Positions 7,817 to 18,143 of a stretch of 64,000 nucleotides of DNA are shown here, one piece after another. The position numbers and the translations under genes are program-made. Location of the stretch: positions 1-64,000 of the forward strand of contig CAJUKE010000015.1 of the NCBI GenBank assembly GCA_910587075.1, given 5' to 3'. This DNA comes from an uncultured Muribaculaceae bacterium. Its GTDB lineage: Bacteria; Bacteroidota; Bacteroidia; Bacteroidales; Muribaculaceae. Numbering within the stretch: position 1 is the stretch's first letter; each line of letters opens with the position of its first letter. A model generated the notes under the pieces. It worked only from the letters and a program-made list of their open reading frames with translations. It did no database searches and was not told the origin of the DNA.

Positions 7817-9196
7817 ATGGCCTACAGGACGTTTCAGCAACCGGCCCCCGCGACGGATGGCAACGGGGGTGGCGGGAGGCGGTTTTCACCGCTCCCCAGG
7901 ACCCTTATGACGCGTCTGCGCGGACGTATGGGTGAGGATGTGTGGATCATAATCCTCGCCATGGTGGCGGGGTGCCTCATCGGGGGCGCCGCCTGGGGAT
8001 TGAAGCGCCTCATCGCCCTGGTGTCGCGCCTATCGGTGGGGTGCGCCGACCATTTCGGATGGTGGACGATGCTCCTGCTCCCGCTCGTCGGCATACTGCT
8101 GACGGGTATCTTCCAGCGCTACATACTCCACCGCGAGATTTATCACGGCGTTGACCGCCTGCAGGACGATTTCGCCCGCGGGCAGTCGCGGCTCCCGGTG
8201 GTGCTCACCTTCTCGCCGGTGCTGGCGTGCGCCCTGACCCTCGGCTTCGGGGGCTCCGCCGGGTCGGAGGGACCTATAGCCTACGCCGGGTCAGCCATCG
8301 GCAACAACGTGGGGCGCCTCTTCGGTACCACCGACCGGGGGCTCCGGGCCATGATGGCCATAGGGGCCGGGGCCGGTATCGCGGGGATTTTCAAGGCCCC
8401 GGTGGGGGGCGCGCTCTTCACCCTCGAATGCCTCGGCATAGGGTCGGGCCCGCTGACGGCGATCGCCCTCTTCGCGGGGTGCGTCTGCGCCGGGCTCACC
8501 GCCCTGGCCCTCTCGGGCTTCACCCCCGACATAGCCGTTGACACCCTCGCGCCGTTCGACTGGCACCTGACGCTGCCGCTGCTCGCCCTGGCCCTATTCT
8601 GCGGCATCTATTCGGCCTACTATTCGAGGATCATGGCCCGCATGACCTCCTGGTTTGAGGGGATGCGCTCCCCCTGGCGGCGCAACATAGTCAGCGGTCT
8701 GATCGTGGGCGCGCTACTTTTCATCTTCCCGGCCCTCTTCGGCGAGGGTTACGGCGTGGTAGGGGGGATAATCAACGGCCATCCAGAGGCCGCGGTGTTC
8801 CGCTCGCCGCTGGCTCTCCCGGCGCTCGGCCTCGACCCGGGGGTGACGCTTTTGGCGGTATGCTTCGGGGTTATGGCGGTGAAGGCTTTCGCCACCTCGG
8901 CCACCAACAGCGGCGGCGGTGTGGCGGGCGACTTCGCCCCCACCCTCTTCGCGGGCGCCGTGTGCGGCTACTTTTTCGCCCGTATGGCGGGGGTACTGTT
9001 CGGCATCGACCTCCCGATGGGTGAATTTGCCGTTTACGGTATGGCGGCGGTGATGGCCGGAGCGGTCAAGGCGCCGCTGATGGCGATGTTCATCGTCACG
9101 GAGATGACGGCCACCCCCTCGGCGCTCCTCCCCGCGGCCATAGCCGCCGCGTTGTCCTACGTCGTGGCCTCGGTTCTACAGCCTGAGCGCCGATAA
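7817..9196 (+). CDS. ClC-family chloride channel / H+-Cl- antiporter
   Basis: 459-residue membrane protein with about 10-12 hydrophobic helices after a basic N-terminal tail of about 45 residues. Selectivity-filter segments are recognisable: GSAGSEGP, where the Glu matches the gating glutamate of GREGP/GKEGP motifs, and GDFAPTLFAGA, matching GIFAP-type loops. Members exchange Cl- for H+ or act as channels for anions including fluoride; the substrate cannot be read here. No C-terminal CBS domains are present. It is transcribed divergently from gcvT and stands alone, with the phosphatase gene 48 bp downstream. Confidence 0.9.
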   Translation: MAYRTFQQPAPATDGNGGGGRRFSPLPRTLMTRLRGRMGEDVWIIILAMVAGCLIGGAAWGLKRLIALVSRLSVGCADHFGWWTMLLLPLVGILLTGIFQRYILHREIYHGVDRLQDDFARGQSRLPVVLTFSPVLACALTLGFGGSAGSEGPIAYAGSAIGNNVGRLFGTTDRGLRAMMAIGAGAGIAGIFKAPVGGALFTLECLGIGSGPLTAIALFAGCVCAGLTALALSGFTPDIAVDTLAPFDWHLTLPLLALALFCGIYSAYYSRIMARMTSWFEGMRSPWRRNIVSGLIVGALLFIFPALFGEGYGVVGGIINGHPEAAVFRSPLALPALGLDPGVTLLAVCFGVMAVKAFATSATNSGGGVAGDFAPTLFAGAVCGYFFARMAGVLFGIDLPMGEFAVYGMAAVMAGAVKAPLMAMFIVTEMTATPSALLPAAIAAALSYVVASVLQPERR

Positions 9197-9217
9197 CGCT
9201 CTTTCAAAAAATTTCGC

Positions 9218-9225
9218 TATTTTCG
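9218..9225 (+). promoter_or_regulatory. Possible -7 box of the HAD phosphatase gene
   Basis: TATTTTCG fits the TAnnTTCG variant seen at other starts in this window, 19 bp before the ATG at 9245. No clear -33 element precedes it, so this is tentative. Confidence 0.3.
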
Positions 9226-9244
9226 CGATATAAGACTCCCTGTT

Positions 9245-9898
9245 ATGAAGAAACTCGTGATATTCGACCTCGACGGCACCCTGCTCAACACCATAGCCGA
9301 CCTCGGCAACGCCACCAACCACGCCCTGGAACAGTGCGGCTACCCCACCCACCCCATTTCGGCCTACCCCAGGTTCGTAGGGAACGGGGTGCGGAAGCTG
9401 ATGGAACGCGTGCTCCCCGAAAGCGCTCGCTCCCAGGCCCTGATCGAGCAGATGCTCGCGCATTTCCGCGAATACTACGACGCCCATATGACCGAGGACA
9501 CCAAGCCCTACAGCGGCATACCCGAACTGCTCGCGCAGCTCACCCAGCGCGGCATCGCCGTGGCCGTGGCCTCCAACAAGTATCAGGCAGCGGTCGAGAA
9601 GCTCGTCGGCCACTACTTCCCCGACATCCCCTGGGCGGCTGTAGAGGGGCAGAAGGAGGGGGTACCCGTCAAGCCCGACCCCTCGATCGTGTTTGAAATC
9701 CTCGGGAAACACCCGACCCCGAAGGCCGACGTGCTCTACGTCGGCGACTCGGGGGTGGATATGGAAACCGCCCGCCGGGCCTGTGTTGACTCAGCGGGCG
9801 TTACATGGGGTTTCCGGCCAGTGGCCGAGCTGCGCGAATACCGCGCCGACAACATCATCGAGGCCCCGTCGGGGATTCTGCGGCTCTGCGCCATCTGA
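9245..9898 (+). CDS. HAD-superfamily phosphatase, phosphoglycolate phosphatase-like
   Basis: 217-residue haloacid dehalogenase hydrolase. Motif I is FDLDGTLLNT (nucleophile Asp8, acid Asp10), motif II is VAVASNK, and motif III/IV is KPDPS followed by YVGDSGVDM. An alpha-helical cap between motifs I and II fits the Gph/PGP subgroup, which dephosphorylates 2-phosphoglycolate and other small sugar phosphates. Exact substrate is unknown. It runs toward the convergent acyl-CoA synthetase gene, and the two share a structured terminator-like element at 9914-10021. Confidence 0.88.
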   Translation: MKKLVIFDLDGTLLNTIADLGNATNHALEQCGYPTHPISAYPRFVGNGVRKLMERVLPESARSQALIEQMLAHFREYYDAHMTEDTKPYSGIPELLAQLTQRGIAVAVASNKYQAAVEKLVGHYFPDIPWAAVEGQKEGVPVKPDPSIVFEILGKHPTPKADVLYVGDSGVDMETARRACVDSAGVTWGFRPVAELREYRADNIIEAPSGILRLCAI

Positions 9899-9913
9899 AC
9901 AGATTTCCCGGAC

Positions 9914-10019
9914 GATTTTGAGAGTTTTTTTTTGAGATGATTTTTCCAATTTGAAGAGGGAGCGATGCGGGCATCGTGACCGATGAAAATTGGGAAAAGC
10001 GCTCAAAAAAAGCTCAAAA

Positions 10020-10021
<2 letters not shown>
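9914..10021. ncRNA. Structured intergenic element, copy 1 (nested stem-loop)
   Basis: A 108-bp imperfect inverted repeat with four nested stems: GATTTTGAG/CTCAAAATC (9914-9922 with 10013-10021), TTTTTTTGAG/CTCAAAAAAA, TTTTTCCAATTT with AAATTGGGAAAA (one bulge), and an apical GCGATG-CGGG-CATCGT. Flanks of the apical stem read GAAGAGGGA and GACCGATGA. The same architecture recurs at 47464-47591 with different stem bases. It lies between convergent genes, overlaps the acyl-CoA synthetase stop codon, and its T and A runs would suit a bidirectional terminator. Whether it has another role as an RNA is unknown. Confidence 0.7.
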
Positions 10022-11822
<1,801 letters not shown>

Positions 11823-11846
11823 AAATAAAGAGCTGATGAATGGCCG

Positions 11847-11881
11847 CAAAGTTAGTCCTAATTTGGCACTTTTGACCAAAA
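11847..11881 (-). promoter_or_regulatory. Promoter of the acyl-CoA synthetase gene
   Basis: On the minus strand TTTTGG (11876-11881) and a perfect TAACTTTG (11847-11854) are 21 bp apart. The start of transcription would fall near 11840, giving a short leader to the ATG at 11822. Confidence 0.75.
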
Positions 11882-11952
11882 GTTAGTATAAAAACCGCAC
11901 GGATTAACCTATCTTCACATTTCGGAGAGAAACCGCGTCCCGGGTGCCGCGC

Positions 11953-13386
11953 TTAGCGGGCAACCTTGAGCAGCTTCACCGCGTCGGGGCCGAGGTTGAC
12001 CCGCACGATGTAGGCGCGCGAGGCGAACGGCGCAGTGTCAACCGAGAAGTCAAGCGAGCCGGACACCGGGAGGAACGCGAGGCGCAGGCCCCCCATATCG
12101 AAGAGCTCCACGGCGGAAATCTCGCAGGTGGAGCTTACGCGGAGCACCGAGCCCTCGAACCATCCGCGGACTTCGGCCCCATCGGGGGAGTCGGGGAGCG
12201 CGACCCCGGTTTCGCCGCTGGTGCGGGCCTCGATGTTGAAATCCTTCCACTGCGGTGCCTCGCGGAACGCGTCGAGCATATCGCGGCTCACATACAGGGT
12301 GGTGTTCCCCTTGTCGAGGGTGCCGAATATATCGTCGCCTATCTCCGGGAGCTCCGTGAGGTCGGCGGCATCAATGTACCGGGTGCCGGTCCAGTTGGCG
12401 AAAGCCGATTTGCCGACCTCGCGCATAGTCGAGGGGAACGCCACGGAGGAGCCTACCGAAGTGTAGGCCAGGGCGTAATCGCCCACCTTGCTGAATGCGG
12501 CGGCGGTGCCGTCGGCCAGTCCGCTGACGCTTTTCACCCCGGTGAACGCATGGGCGGGTATGGTCTCCAGCGATTTAAGCAGCTCGCCAGCGGCCACCTC
12601 GGCCGAGGCGTCGCGGAAAAAGGCGCCCTCGCCTATGGCGCGGGGCATCGACCCGGAGAAGGTAACCTCGCCGAGCGAGGCGCACCCCGTGAACGCCCAG
12701 GGGCCTATGGAGTCAATGTCGTTGACGGCCACCGACTTCAGGCCGCTCCCGGCGAAAGCCTTTTCGCCAATCACCCTCGCAGAGGAGGGTATCGCGAACG
12801 ACTCCAGCGAGCGGCAACCGCTGAACGCGAGGGCCGGGATTTCGGCGATATTCCCCTTGAAGGAGACTGACGCCAGTTTGCCGCAACCGCGGAACAGCCC
12901 GGTGCCGAGTTTCACGGCGGAGGCCGGAACCGATACGGCGGTCAGCTCCGGCGAGTCGGCGAACGCGGAGTTGCCGATAGAGGTAACCCCTTCGGGGATA
13001 GCCACCGACGCGAGCGATGTGGCGGCGAAAGCCCCCTCCCCTATCGCGGTGGTGTTCTTCGGGAACGAGAAGCCGGTGAGCTTCATACCCAGGAACGCCG
13101 CGGGGGGAATCACACCCGCCGGGGAACTCGACACGGAGTTGAGGAGCGACTCACCCTCGTAGGCCGCGAGCGAGGCCCCCGAAAGGTCGAGCGACCTCAG
13201 GGAGGTCATCTCCGAATGGATAAACGTAAGGTCGGCGGCGTCAACCGAGCCGCTGACGCGCAGTTCCGCCGCGTCGGTCGAGGTCCCGACCGCCTCGCGG
13301 AGCTGTCCGGCCTCTGAAGTGACATCGAGAGCCGATGCCGGGATTGCGGCCGCGGCGGCTATGGCAAGTGTAAGGAGGTATCGCAT
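11953..13386 (-). CDS. BspA-like leucine-rich-repeat secreted protein
   Basis: 477 residues beginning with a clear signal peptide (MRYLLTLAIAAAAAIPASA). The middle holds repeated LRR_5/TpLRR units of the pattern IPxxAFxG...L..V..P..V..IG..AF, for example IPPAAFLGMKLTGF, AIGEGAFA, SIGNSAFA and VIGEKAFA, as in BspA-type adhesins that bind host matrix or mucus. The last 60 or so residues (VELFDMGGLRLAF ... AYIVRVNLG ... KLLKVAR) resemble a type IX secretion sorting tail, but weakly. The start at 13386 was chosen over an upstream ATG (13404) because the signal peptide begins there. It is divergent from the beta-helix lipoprotein. Confidence 0.8.
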   Translation of the reverse strand: MRYLLTLAIAAAAAIPASALDVTSEAGQLREAVGTSTDAAELRVSGSVDAADLTFIHSEMTSLRSLDLSGASLAAYEGESLLNSVSSSPAGVIPPAAFLGMKLTGFSFPKNTTAIGEGAFAATSLASVAIPEGVTSIGNSAFADSPELTAVSVPASAVKLGTGLFRGCGKLASVSFKGNIAEIPALAFSGCRSLESFAIPSSARVIGEKAFAGSGLKSVAVNDIDSIGPWAFTGCASLGEVTFSGSMPRAIGEGAFFRDASAEVAAGELLKSLETIPAHAFTGVKSVSGLADGTAAAFSKVGDYALAYTSVGSSVAFPSTMREVGKSAFANWTGTRYIDAADLTELPEIGDDIFGTLDKGNTTLYVSRDMLDAFREAPQWKDFNIEARTSGETGVALPDSPDGAEVRGWFEGSVLRVSSTCEISAVELFDMGGLRLAFLPVSGSLDFSVDTAPFASRAYIVRVNLGPDAVKLLKVAR

Positions 13387-13504
13387 AAAGTGGTTATAGC
13401 ACAATTTTACACCTTAATAACTAAGAAACGCCCCGATTATTGCCCTCGCCCGGCGTTAAATCGGCGGCGCGCAATATCAGGCGGGGGTGTTCCGTTAATA
13501 AGGC

Positions 13505-14971
13505 ATGTGTAAATCTCTTTCCCGAGGCGGGGTAGCCTCCAAGACGCGCCGGTTGTTCTTTGCCGCCGCGGCGGCCATAGGGCTTGCCGGGGCGCTGAGC
13601 TCGTGTATCGAGGATGGTTTCACCACCTCCCCCTCCGACCAACCGACGTTCTCGACCGACACTCTGAGAATGGCCGACCTCTTCACCCTCGAACCTTCGC
13701 CCACGAACCGCTTCATCGTATATAACCGCCACGACAAGGGCCTCAACATAAGCTCGATACGCTTCATCGACGACCCCCGTGGGCTTTTCCGCCTCAACGT
13801 CGACGGTATGGCGGGGAGCGACTTCTCGAATGTCGAAATCCGCGCCAACGATTCGATTTTCGTATTCGTGGAGGCGACCCTCCCTGAGAACGGCAACGGC
13901 GCCCCCGCCGACATTCTGGCCCATATCGAGTTCATAACCAACGGCGTGTCGTCGAAAATGCCGGTGAAGGTCACCGGCCAGGACGCCGTGCGCCTCTACG
14001 ACGGCACCATAATCGACACTGAGACAACATTCACCGCCGAAAAGCCATACCTGGTGCGCGATAGCATCGTGGTGGCCGAAGGGGCGAAACTGATTATCGA
14101 GCCGGGAGCGAAGCTCTACTTCCACGACGGGGCGAGCCTCATCGTCGACGGCACGCTCGACATCCGCGGCGAGGCCGGAAAAACCGTCGAACTCACCGGC
14201 GACCGAAAGGGCTTCGTGGCCGCGCAGATCCCTTACGAGATTATGGCCGGGCAGTGGGAGGGGATTCTCTTCCGCCCCACCTCCGCGGCCAACCGCATAG
14301 TACACGCCTCGATACGCAACACGAAGTGGGGCATCGCCGCCGACAACGCCCAATCAGCGGGCGACGCCCCGGGGCTTTACCTGCTCAACAGCGTGGTTCG
14401 CAATTCGCAGGGATATGTGCTCGAAACACTCTTCACCGACGTTACCGCGATAGGGTGCGAGCTGGCCGAGGCCTCATCCGGCATCATATCGCTCACAGGC
14501 GGCAACCATCGGTTCAACCACTGCACCATAGCCAACTACTACCTCTTCACCGCCCTGGGTGGCCCGGCGGTGCAACTTGCCCAGACCGGGTTCGCCGACG
14601 AGGAGCCGGTCGACCCGGAGCGCCCGATGATGACGGCTGACTTCGCCAACTGCATCATCTACGGCAACGGCACGGAGCTGTCGCACCCCGACCTCTCCGG
14701 CACCGCCATCACCTTCAACAGGTGCCTTCTGAAATCGGCCGGATCCGACGACGATAACTTCATCGAATGCCTCTGGGACACCGACCCCGACTATTACACC
14801 GACCGCCCCAAGTATATCTTCGACTACCGGCTACGACCCGGCTCACCCGCCGCCGCTGCCGCCTACCCGGCGCTTACCGCCCCCGCGGCCTCAGTCGACA
14901 TAAACGGCACCCCACGCCTGCCGGAACCCGACTTGGGAGCCTACCAGACCGTTCCCGAAGCAGAGGAATAA
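13505..14971 (+). CDS. Right-handed beta-helix surface lipoprotein
   Basis: 488-residue lipoprotein: basic N-terminus, hydrophobic core and lipobox ALSSC with Cys34. After about 150 residues of beta-rich sequence there is a parallel beta-helix region from near residue 190 (LIIEPGAKLYF, SLIVDGTLDIRG, then units such as HASIRNTKWGI and FNHCTIANY). Many Bacteroidales encode such proteins; they bind or sometimes cleave polysaccharides, but no catalytic signature was seen. It ends at a clear terminator (15001-15040) and shows no operon partner. Confidence 0.75.
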   Translation: MCKSLSRGGVASKTRRLFFAAAAAIGLAGALSSCIEDGFTTSPSDQPTFSTDTLRMADLFTLEPSPTNRFIVYNRHDKGLNISSIRFIDDPRGLFRLNVDGMAGSDFSNVEIRANDSIFVFVEATLPENGNGAPADILAHIEFITNGVSSKMPVKVTGQDAVRLYDGTIIDTETTFTAEKPYLVRDSIVVAEGAKLIIEPGAKLYFHDGASLIVDGTLDIRGEAGKTVELTGDRKGFVAAQIPYEIMAGQWEGILFRPTSAANRIVHASIRNTKWGIAADNAQSAGDAPGLYLLNSVVRNSQGYVLETLFTDVTAIGCELAEASSGIISLTGGNHRFNHCTIANYYLFTALGGPAVQLAQTGFADEEPVDPERPMMTADFANCIIYGNGTELSHPDLSGTAITFNRCLLKSAGSDDDNFIECLWDTDPDYYTDRPKYIFDYRLRPGSPAAAAAYPALTAPAASVDINGTPRLPEPDLGAYQTVPEAEE

Positions 14972-15000
14972 CCCTACCCCGACATCGCGATACCCTATTG

Positions 15001-15040
15001 AATCCGCCAAGCCCGATGGTTTTGGCGGATTTAACTTTTA
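15001..15040 (+). terminator. Intrinsic terminator after the beta-helix lipoprotein gene
   Basis: AATCCGCCAA (15001-15010) pairs with TTGGCGGATT (15022-15031) around an 11-nt loop and is followed by a T-rich stretch (TTAACTTTT). Confidence 0.75.
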
Positions 15041-15175
15041 TGCGCGAACCTTAGCAGCCGCCGGGCGTTCTATCATTGGAATCAGTGACAAAACCGCCAC
15101 ATCCCCATCTGAATGACACCGCGTCAAAAATCACCACGAACATTATCAACAAACATAAACCCACACACCTCAACC

Positions 15176-16333
15176 ATGGCAACTAAAACTTACTCTCCTG
15201 TCGTACAGGAACTCATCGACATGATCGAAACCAACGGCTGGCGCGACAAATTCCAGAAAGCGCTCGACAACTGCCACGCCCTCAACACCATCGAATACGA
15301 GAACATCAAGACCCTCGAAGACTACTTCGACTGGCTCGAATCGAACCTCCACTGGGTTCCGAAGGAGGATCCCGAGGGTGATGTCGTATACCAGCACGTC
15401 ACCATGTTCTACTTCCTGATCGACCAGAGCCCCGTGAAGGAGCTCCAGACCCCGATCATCCCCAGCAAACTCAAGGACAACGTAATGCCGGAGCTCACCC
15501 CCTTCTCGCAGTGGATCCGCCGCTACGTCATCTCCTTCGGCGCCTGGATGGACCAGCCCGAATCGCTCACCGACGAGGCCGTGAAGTCGTACTACGACTC
15601 ACCCCGCTACAATATGAGCGACTACGATATGCCCGAGGGTGGCTGGAAGACCTTCAACCAGTTCTTCGCCCGCAGCTGCAAGCCCGGCTACCGCCCCATC
15701 GCCGCCGTGAACGACGACCATATCATCGTGTCGCCCGCCGACTCCACCAACGACGGCCAGTGGGAAATCAACTCCGACTCGAAGGTAAACATCAAGGGTC
15801 TCGAATGGAGCATCGAGGAGCTGCTCGAAGGGAGCGACTACAAGGATGACTTCAAGGGTGGCATATGGATCCACCAGTTCCTCAACACCGTCGACTACCA
15901 CCGCGAACACGCCGCCGTAGGTGGCAAGGTGCTCGAAGCCCGCGTGCTCCAGGGAGCAACCTGGCTCGGAGTCACCACCGAGCCTATCGAAGGTGACGAA
16001 AAGGGCCGCGTGCGCATCGTGCGCCGCAAACTGTCGGCCCTCGACGAGGCCGGCTACCAGTTCCTCCAGACCCGCGGCCTGGTAGTAATCCAGTCGAAAA
16101 TCGGCAAGGTGGCCATCCTCCCGATGGGTATGGCCCAGGTATCGTCGATCGTGGTCACCGCGCAGAAGGGTGTAACCCTGCGCAAGGGTGAGGAGATTTC
16201 CTACTTCCAGTTCGGCGGTTCCGACATCGTGATGGTATTCGAGCGCGCCTCGAACGTGAGCATCACCGCCCAGCCCGGCGTACACTACAAGGTAGGCACC
16301 AAGATCGCCGAGGCTTACCCCGTAGGCGAATAA
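15176..16333 (+). CDS. PsiD-like pyruvoyl decarboxylase (PSD family with PSDC domain)
   Basis: 385 residues. The N-terminal half (to about 175, including FNQFFARSCKPGYRPI) matches the PSDC-type extension, and the C-terminal half is the phosphatidylserine-decarboxylase fold: SPADS (Asp189), HQFLNTVDYHREHAAVGG (His242/His245) and FQFGGSD, whose Gly348-Ser349 should be the self-cleavage site that makes the pyruvoyl group. Fungal PsiD, an L-tryptophan decarboxylase, has this domain layout, so a free amino acid may be the substrate instead of phosphatidylserine. No membrane segment is present, and a conventional psd gene is at 53179-53871. A GadC-like antiporter follows after 110 bp, though a terminator hairpin lies between. 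The start is the ATG at 15176, not the earlier one at 15113, because the conserved sequence begins there. Confidence 0.8.
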   Translation: MATKTYSPVVQELIDMIETNGWRDKFQKALDNCHALNTIEYENIKTLEDYFDWLESNLHWVPKEDPEGDVVYQHVTMFYFLIDQSPVKELQTPIIPSKLKDNVMPELTPFSQWIRRYVISFGAWMDQPESLTDEAVKSYYDSPRYNMSDYDMPEGGWKTFNQFFARSCKPGYRPIAAVNDDHIIVSPADSTNDGQWEINSDSKVNIKGLEWSIEELLEGSDYKDDFKGGIWIHQFLNTVDYHREHAAVGGKVLEARVLQGATWLGVTTEPIEGDEKGRVRIVRRKLSALDEAGYQFLQTRGLVVIQSKIGKVAILPMGMAQVSSIVVTAQKGVTLRKGEEISYFQFGGSDIVMVFERASNVSITAQPGVHYKVGTKIAEAYPVGE

Positions 16334-16385
16334 CCTCTCTTGCCGCCCGGCCCCCTATGGGGCGCTAACGAGAACAAACTAATTT

Positions 16386-16419
16386 ACAGGCGGGGCCAGC
16401 GGGTCCCGCCTGTGTTTTT
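16386..16419 (+). terminator. Terminator/attenuator hairpin between decarboxylase and antiporter genes
   Basis: ACAGGCGGG (16386-16394) pairs with CCCGCCTGT (16405-16413) around a 10-nt loop and is followed by GTTTTT. It could end the decarboxylase transcript or reduce read-through into the transporter gene. Confidence 0.75.
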
Positions 16420-16443
16420 CCACGTCACAACTATTTTTCCGAG

Positions 16444-18063
16444 ATGGGTAAAACAACATCCAACAAGGCTCCGGCCCCCGAACTTACCGCCTCGGGGCGC
16501 AAGAAGCACGTTTCGACCGCCCGCGGCACCCTCACCATGGCCGCCATGGCGATCATGATCGTCACTTCGATTCTCAGCCTGCGAGGTCTACCCTCCGAGG
16601 CCAAGTACGGCATACAGTCGATATTCTACTACGTTTTCGCCGCCATAGTGTTCCTGCTCCCCTTCTCGCTGGTGTGCGCCGAACTGGCCTCAACCTACAC
16701 CAAGCCGGGGGGACTCTACCGCTGGGTGGCCGAGGCTTTCGGCCCGAAATGGGGGTGGACGGCCATGTACCTCGAATGGCAGACAATCGTGTTCTGGTTC
16801 CCGACGGTGCTGATGTTCGGCGCGGCCTCGCTGGCCTACATTTTCTGGCCCGAGAGCTTCGACCAGGCTCTGGCATCCAACAAGCTTTACACCCTCGCTG
16901 TCGCGATGCTGATGTACTGGCTGGCCACGCTCAACGCCTTCCGCGGGCAGAAGTCGGCCAACGTGCTCAGCACCTACGGTGGAATGGTGGGCACCATCAT
17001 CCCCGGCGCGGCGCTGATCGTGCTCGGCATCATATACTTCCTATGCGGCAAGCATATCTACCTGGCCGACGTGCCCTTCTTCCCCGACTTCACGAATATG
17101 GGCACCATAGTGTTGGCGGCTTCGATATTCCTCTTCTACGCGGGTATGGAGATCCAGGCCGTGCATATCAACGATATGCGTAACCCGGCCCGCGACTTCC
17201 CCAAAGCTGTGTTCGCCGCCATCATCGTGATCATCGCCCTCTACGCCCTGGGCACGCTGGTGATCGGGCTGGTGATTCCGACGGAGAACATCAACCTGCT
17301 CCAGTCGCTCTTGGTGGCCTACCGCGCCCTGTGGGCGAGCTTCGGCCTGAGCTGGCTTGGCAACGTCATGGCCCTGCTGATAATGTTCGGCGTCGTGGGC
17401 CAGATCAGCGCCCTCGTCACCGGTCCCGCCACCGGCCTTATGGCGGTGGCCCAGTCGGGCTACCTCCCCCGGAGCCTGCAGAAGGTCAACGCCAAGGGGG
17501 TCAACAAGCGCATCCTCCTCATCGAGGGTGGCTTCGTGAGCCTCATCAGCCTGGTGCTGATCGTGCTCCCCACAGTTGAGTCGGCCTACCAGATACTCTC
17601 GCAGATGGCCACGATCATCTACCTTGTGATGGTGGTGCTCATCTACGGCGCCTTCATACGTCTGCGGCGCACCTCCCCCGGGCGCAAGCGCGGCTTCAAG
17701 GTGCCGGGCGGCAAGTTCGGCGAATGGGCCGTGTGCGGCCTCGGCATAGCCGGAGCGCTGCTGGCCATGGTACTGAGCTTCCTACCCCCGTCGCAGATTT
17801 CGACGGGTAGCCCGGTGGTCTACGTCGGCATCATCTTCATAGGCGTGGCCGTGTTCATCGCCCTGCCGTTAGTGGTCTACTCGAAGCGCAAGCCCTCGTG
17901 GCGCGACCCGAACGCCCACTTCTACCCCTTCGACTGGCAGATCGAGGGGCGCAAGCCCTGGGAGGTTTCCAAATGGAAGCCCGGCTATGAGCCCACCGAG
18001 GAGCAGGTTGAAGCCGCCGAGGACCGAGCGGTGAGCGACCACGGCAAGTTCAAGCACACCTGA
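16444..18063 (+). CDS. APC-family amino acid antiporter, GadC-like
   Basis: 539 residues with about 12 membrane helices. The segment SLRGLPSEAKYGIQSIFYYVFAA and the charged C-terminal tail of about 60 residues (PFDWQIEGRKPWE...) are like glutamate:GABA antiporters, whose tail closes the channel at neutral pH. Members exchange an amino acid for its decarboxylation product. The gene lies directly after a PsiD-like decarboxylase, which suggests that the pair imports an amino acid and exports its amine; the actual substrate is unknown. It converges on the AspT/YidE-like gene with a strong hairpin in between. Confidence 0.85.
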   Translation: MGKTTSNKAPAPELTASGRKKHVSTARGTLTMAAMAIMIVTSILSLRGLPSEAKYGIQSIFYYVFAAIVFLLPFSLVCAELASTYTKPGGLYRWVAEAFGPKWGWTAMYLEWQTIVFWFPTVLMFGAASLAYIFWPESFDQALASNKLYTLAVAMLMYWLATLNAFRGQKSANVLSTYGGMVGTIIPGAALIVLGIIYFLCGKHIYLADVPFFPDFTNMGTIVLAASIFLFYAGMEIQAVHINDMRNPARDFPKAVFAAIIVIIALYALGTLVIGLVIPTENINLLQSLLVAYRALWASFGLSWLGNVMALLIMFGVVGQISALVTGPATGLMAVAQSGYLPRSLQKVNAKGVNKRILLIEGGFVSLISLVLIVLPTVESAYQILSQMATIIYLVMVVLIYGAFIRLRRTSPGRKRGFKVPGGKFGEWAVCGLGIAGALLAMVLSFLPPSQISTGSPVVYVGIIFIGVAVFIALPLVVYSKRKPSWRDPNAHFYPFDWQIEGRKPWEVSKWKPGYEPTEEQVEAAEDRAVSDHGKFKHT

Positions 18064-18086
18064 CATTGACTCCCCTACATACGCGA

Positions 18087-18125
18087 CGAGGGCCCCGCGG
18101 AAACCGCGGAGCCCTCGCTGTGTTT
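18087..18125. terminator. Bidirectional terminator between convergent transporter genes
   Basis: CGAGGGCCCCGCGG (18087-18100) pairs with CCGCGGAGCCCTCG (18104-18117) except for one mismatch, around an AAA loop, followed by a short T-rich stretch. Confidence 0.75.
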
Positions 18126-18143
18126 ATCTTGCCCTACCCGGCG

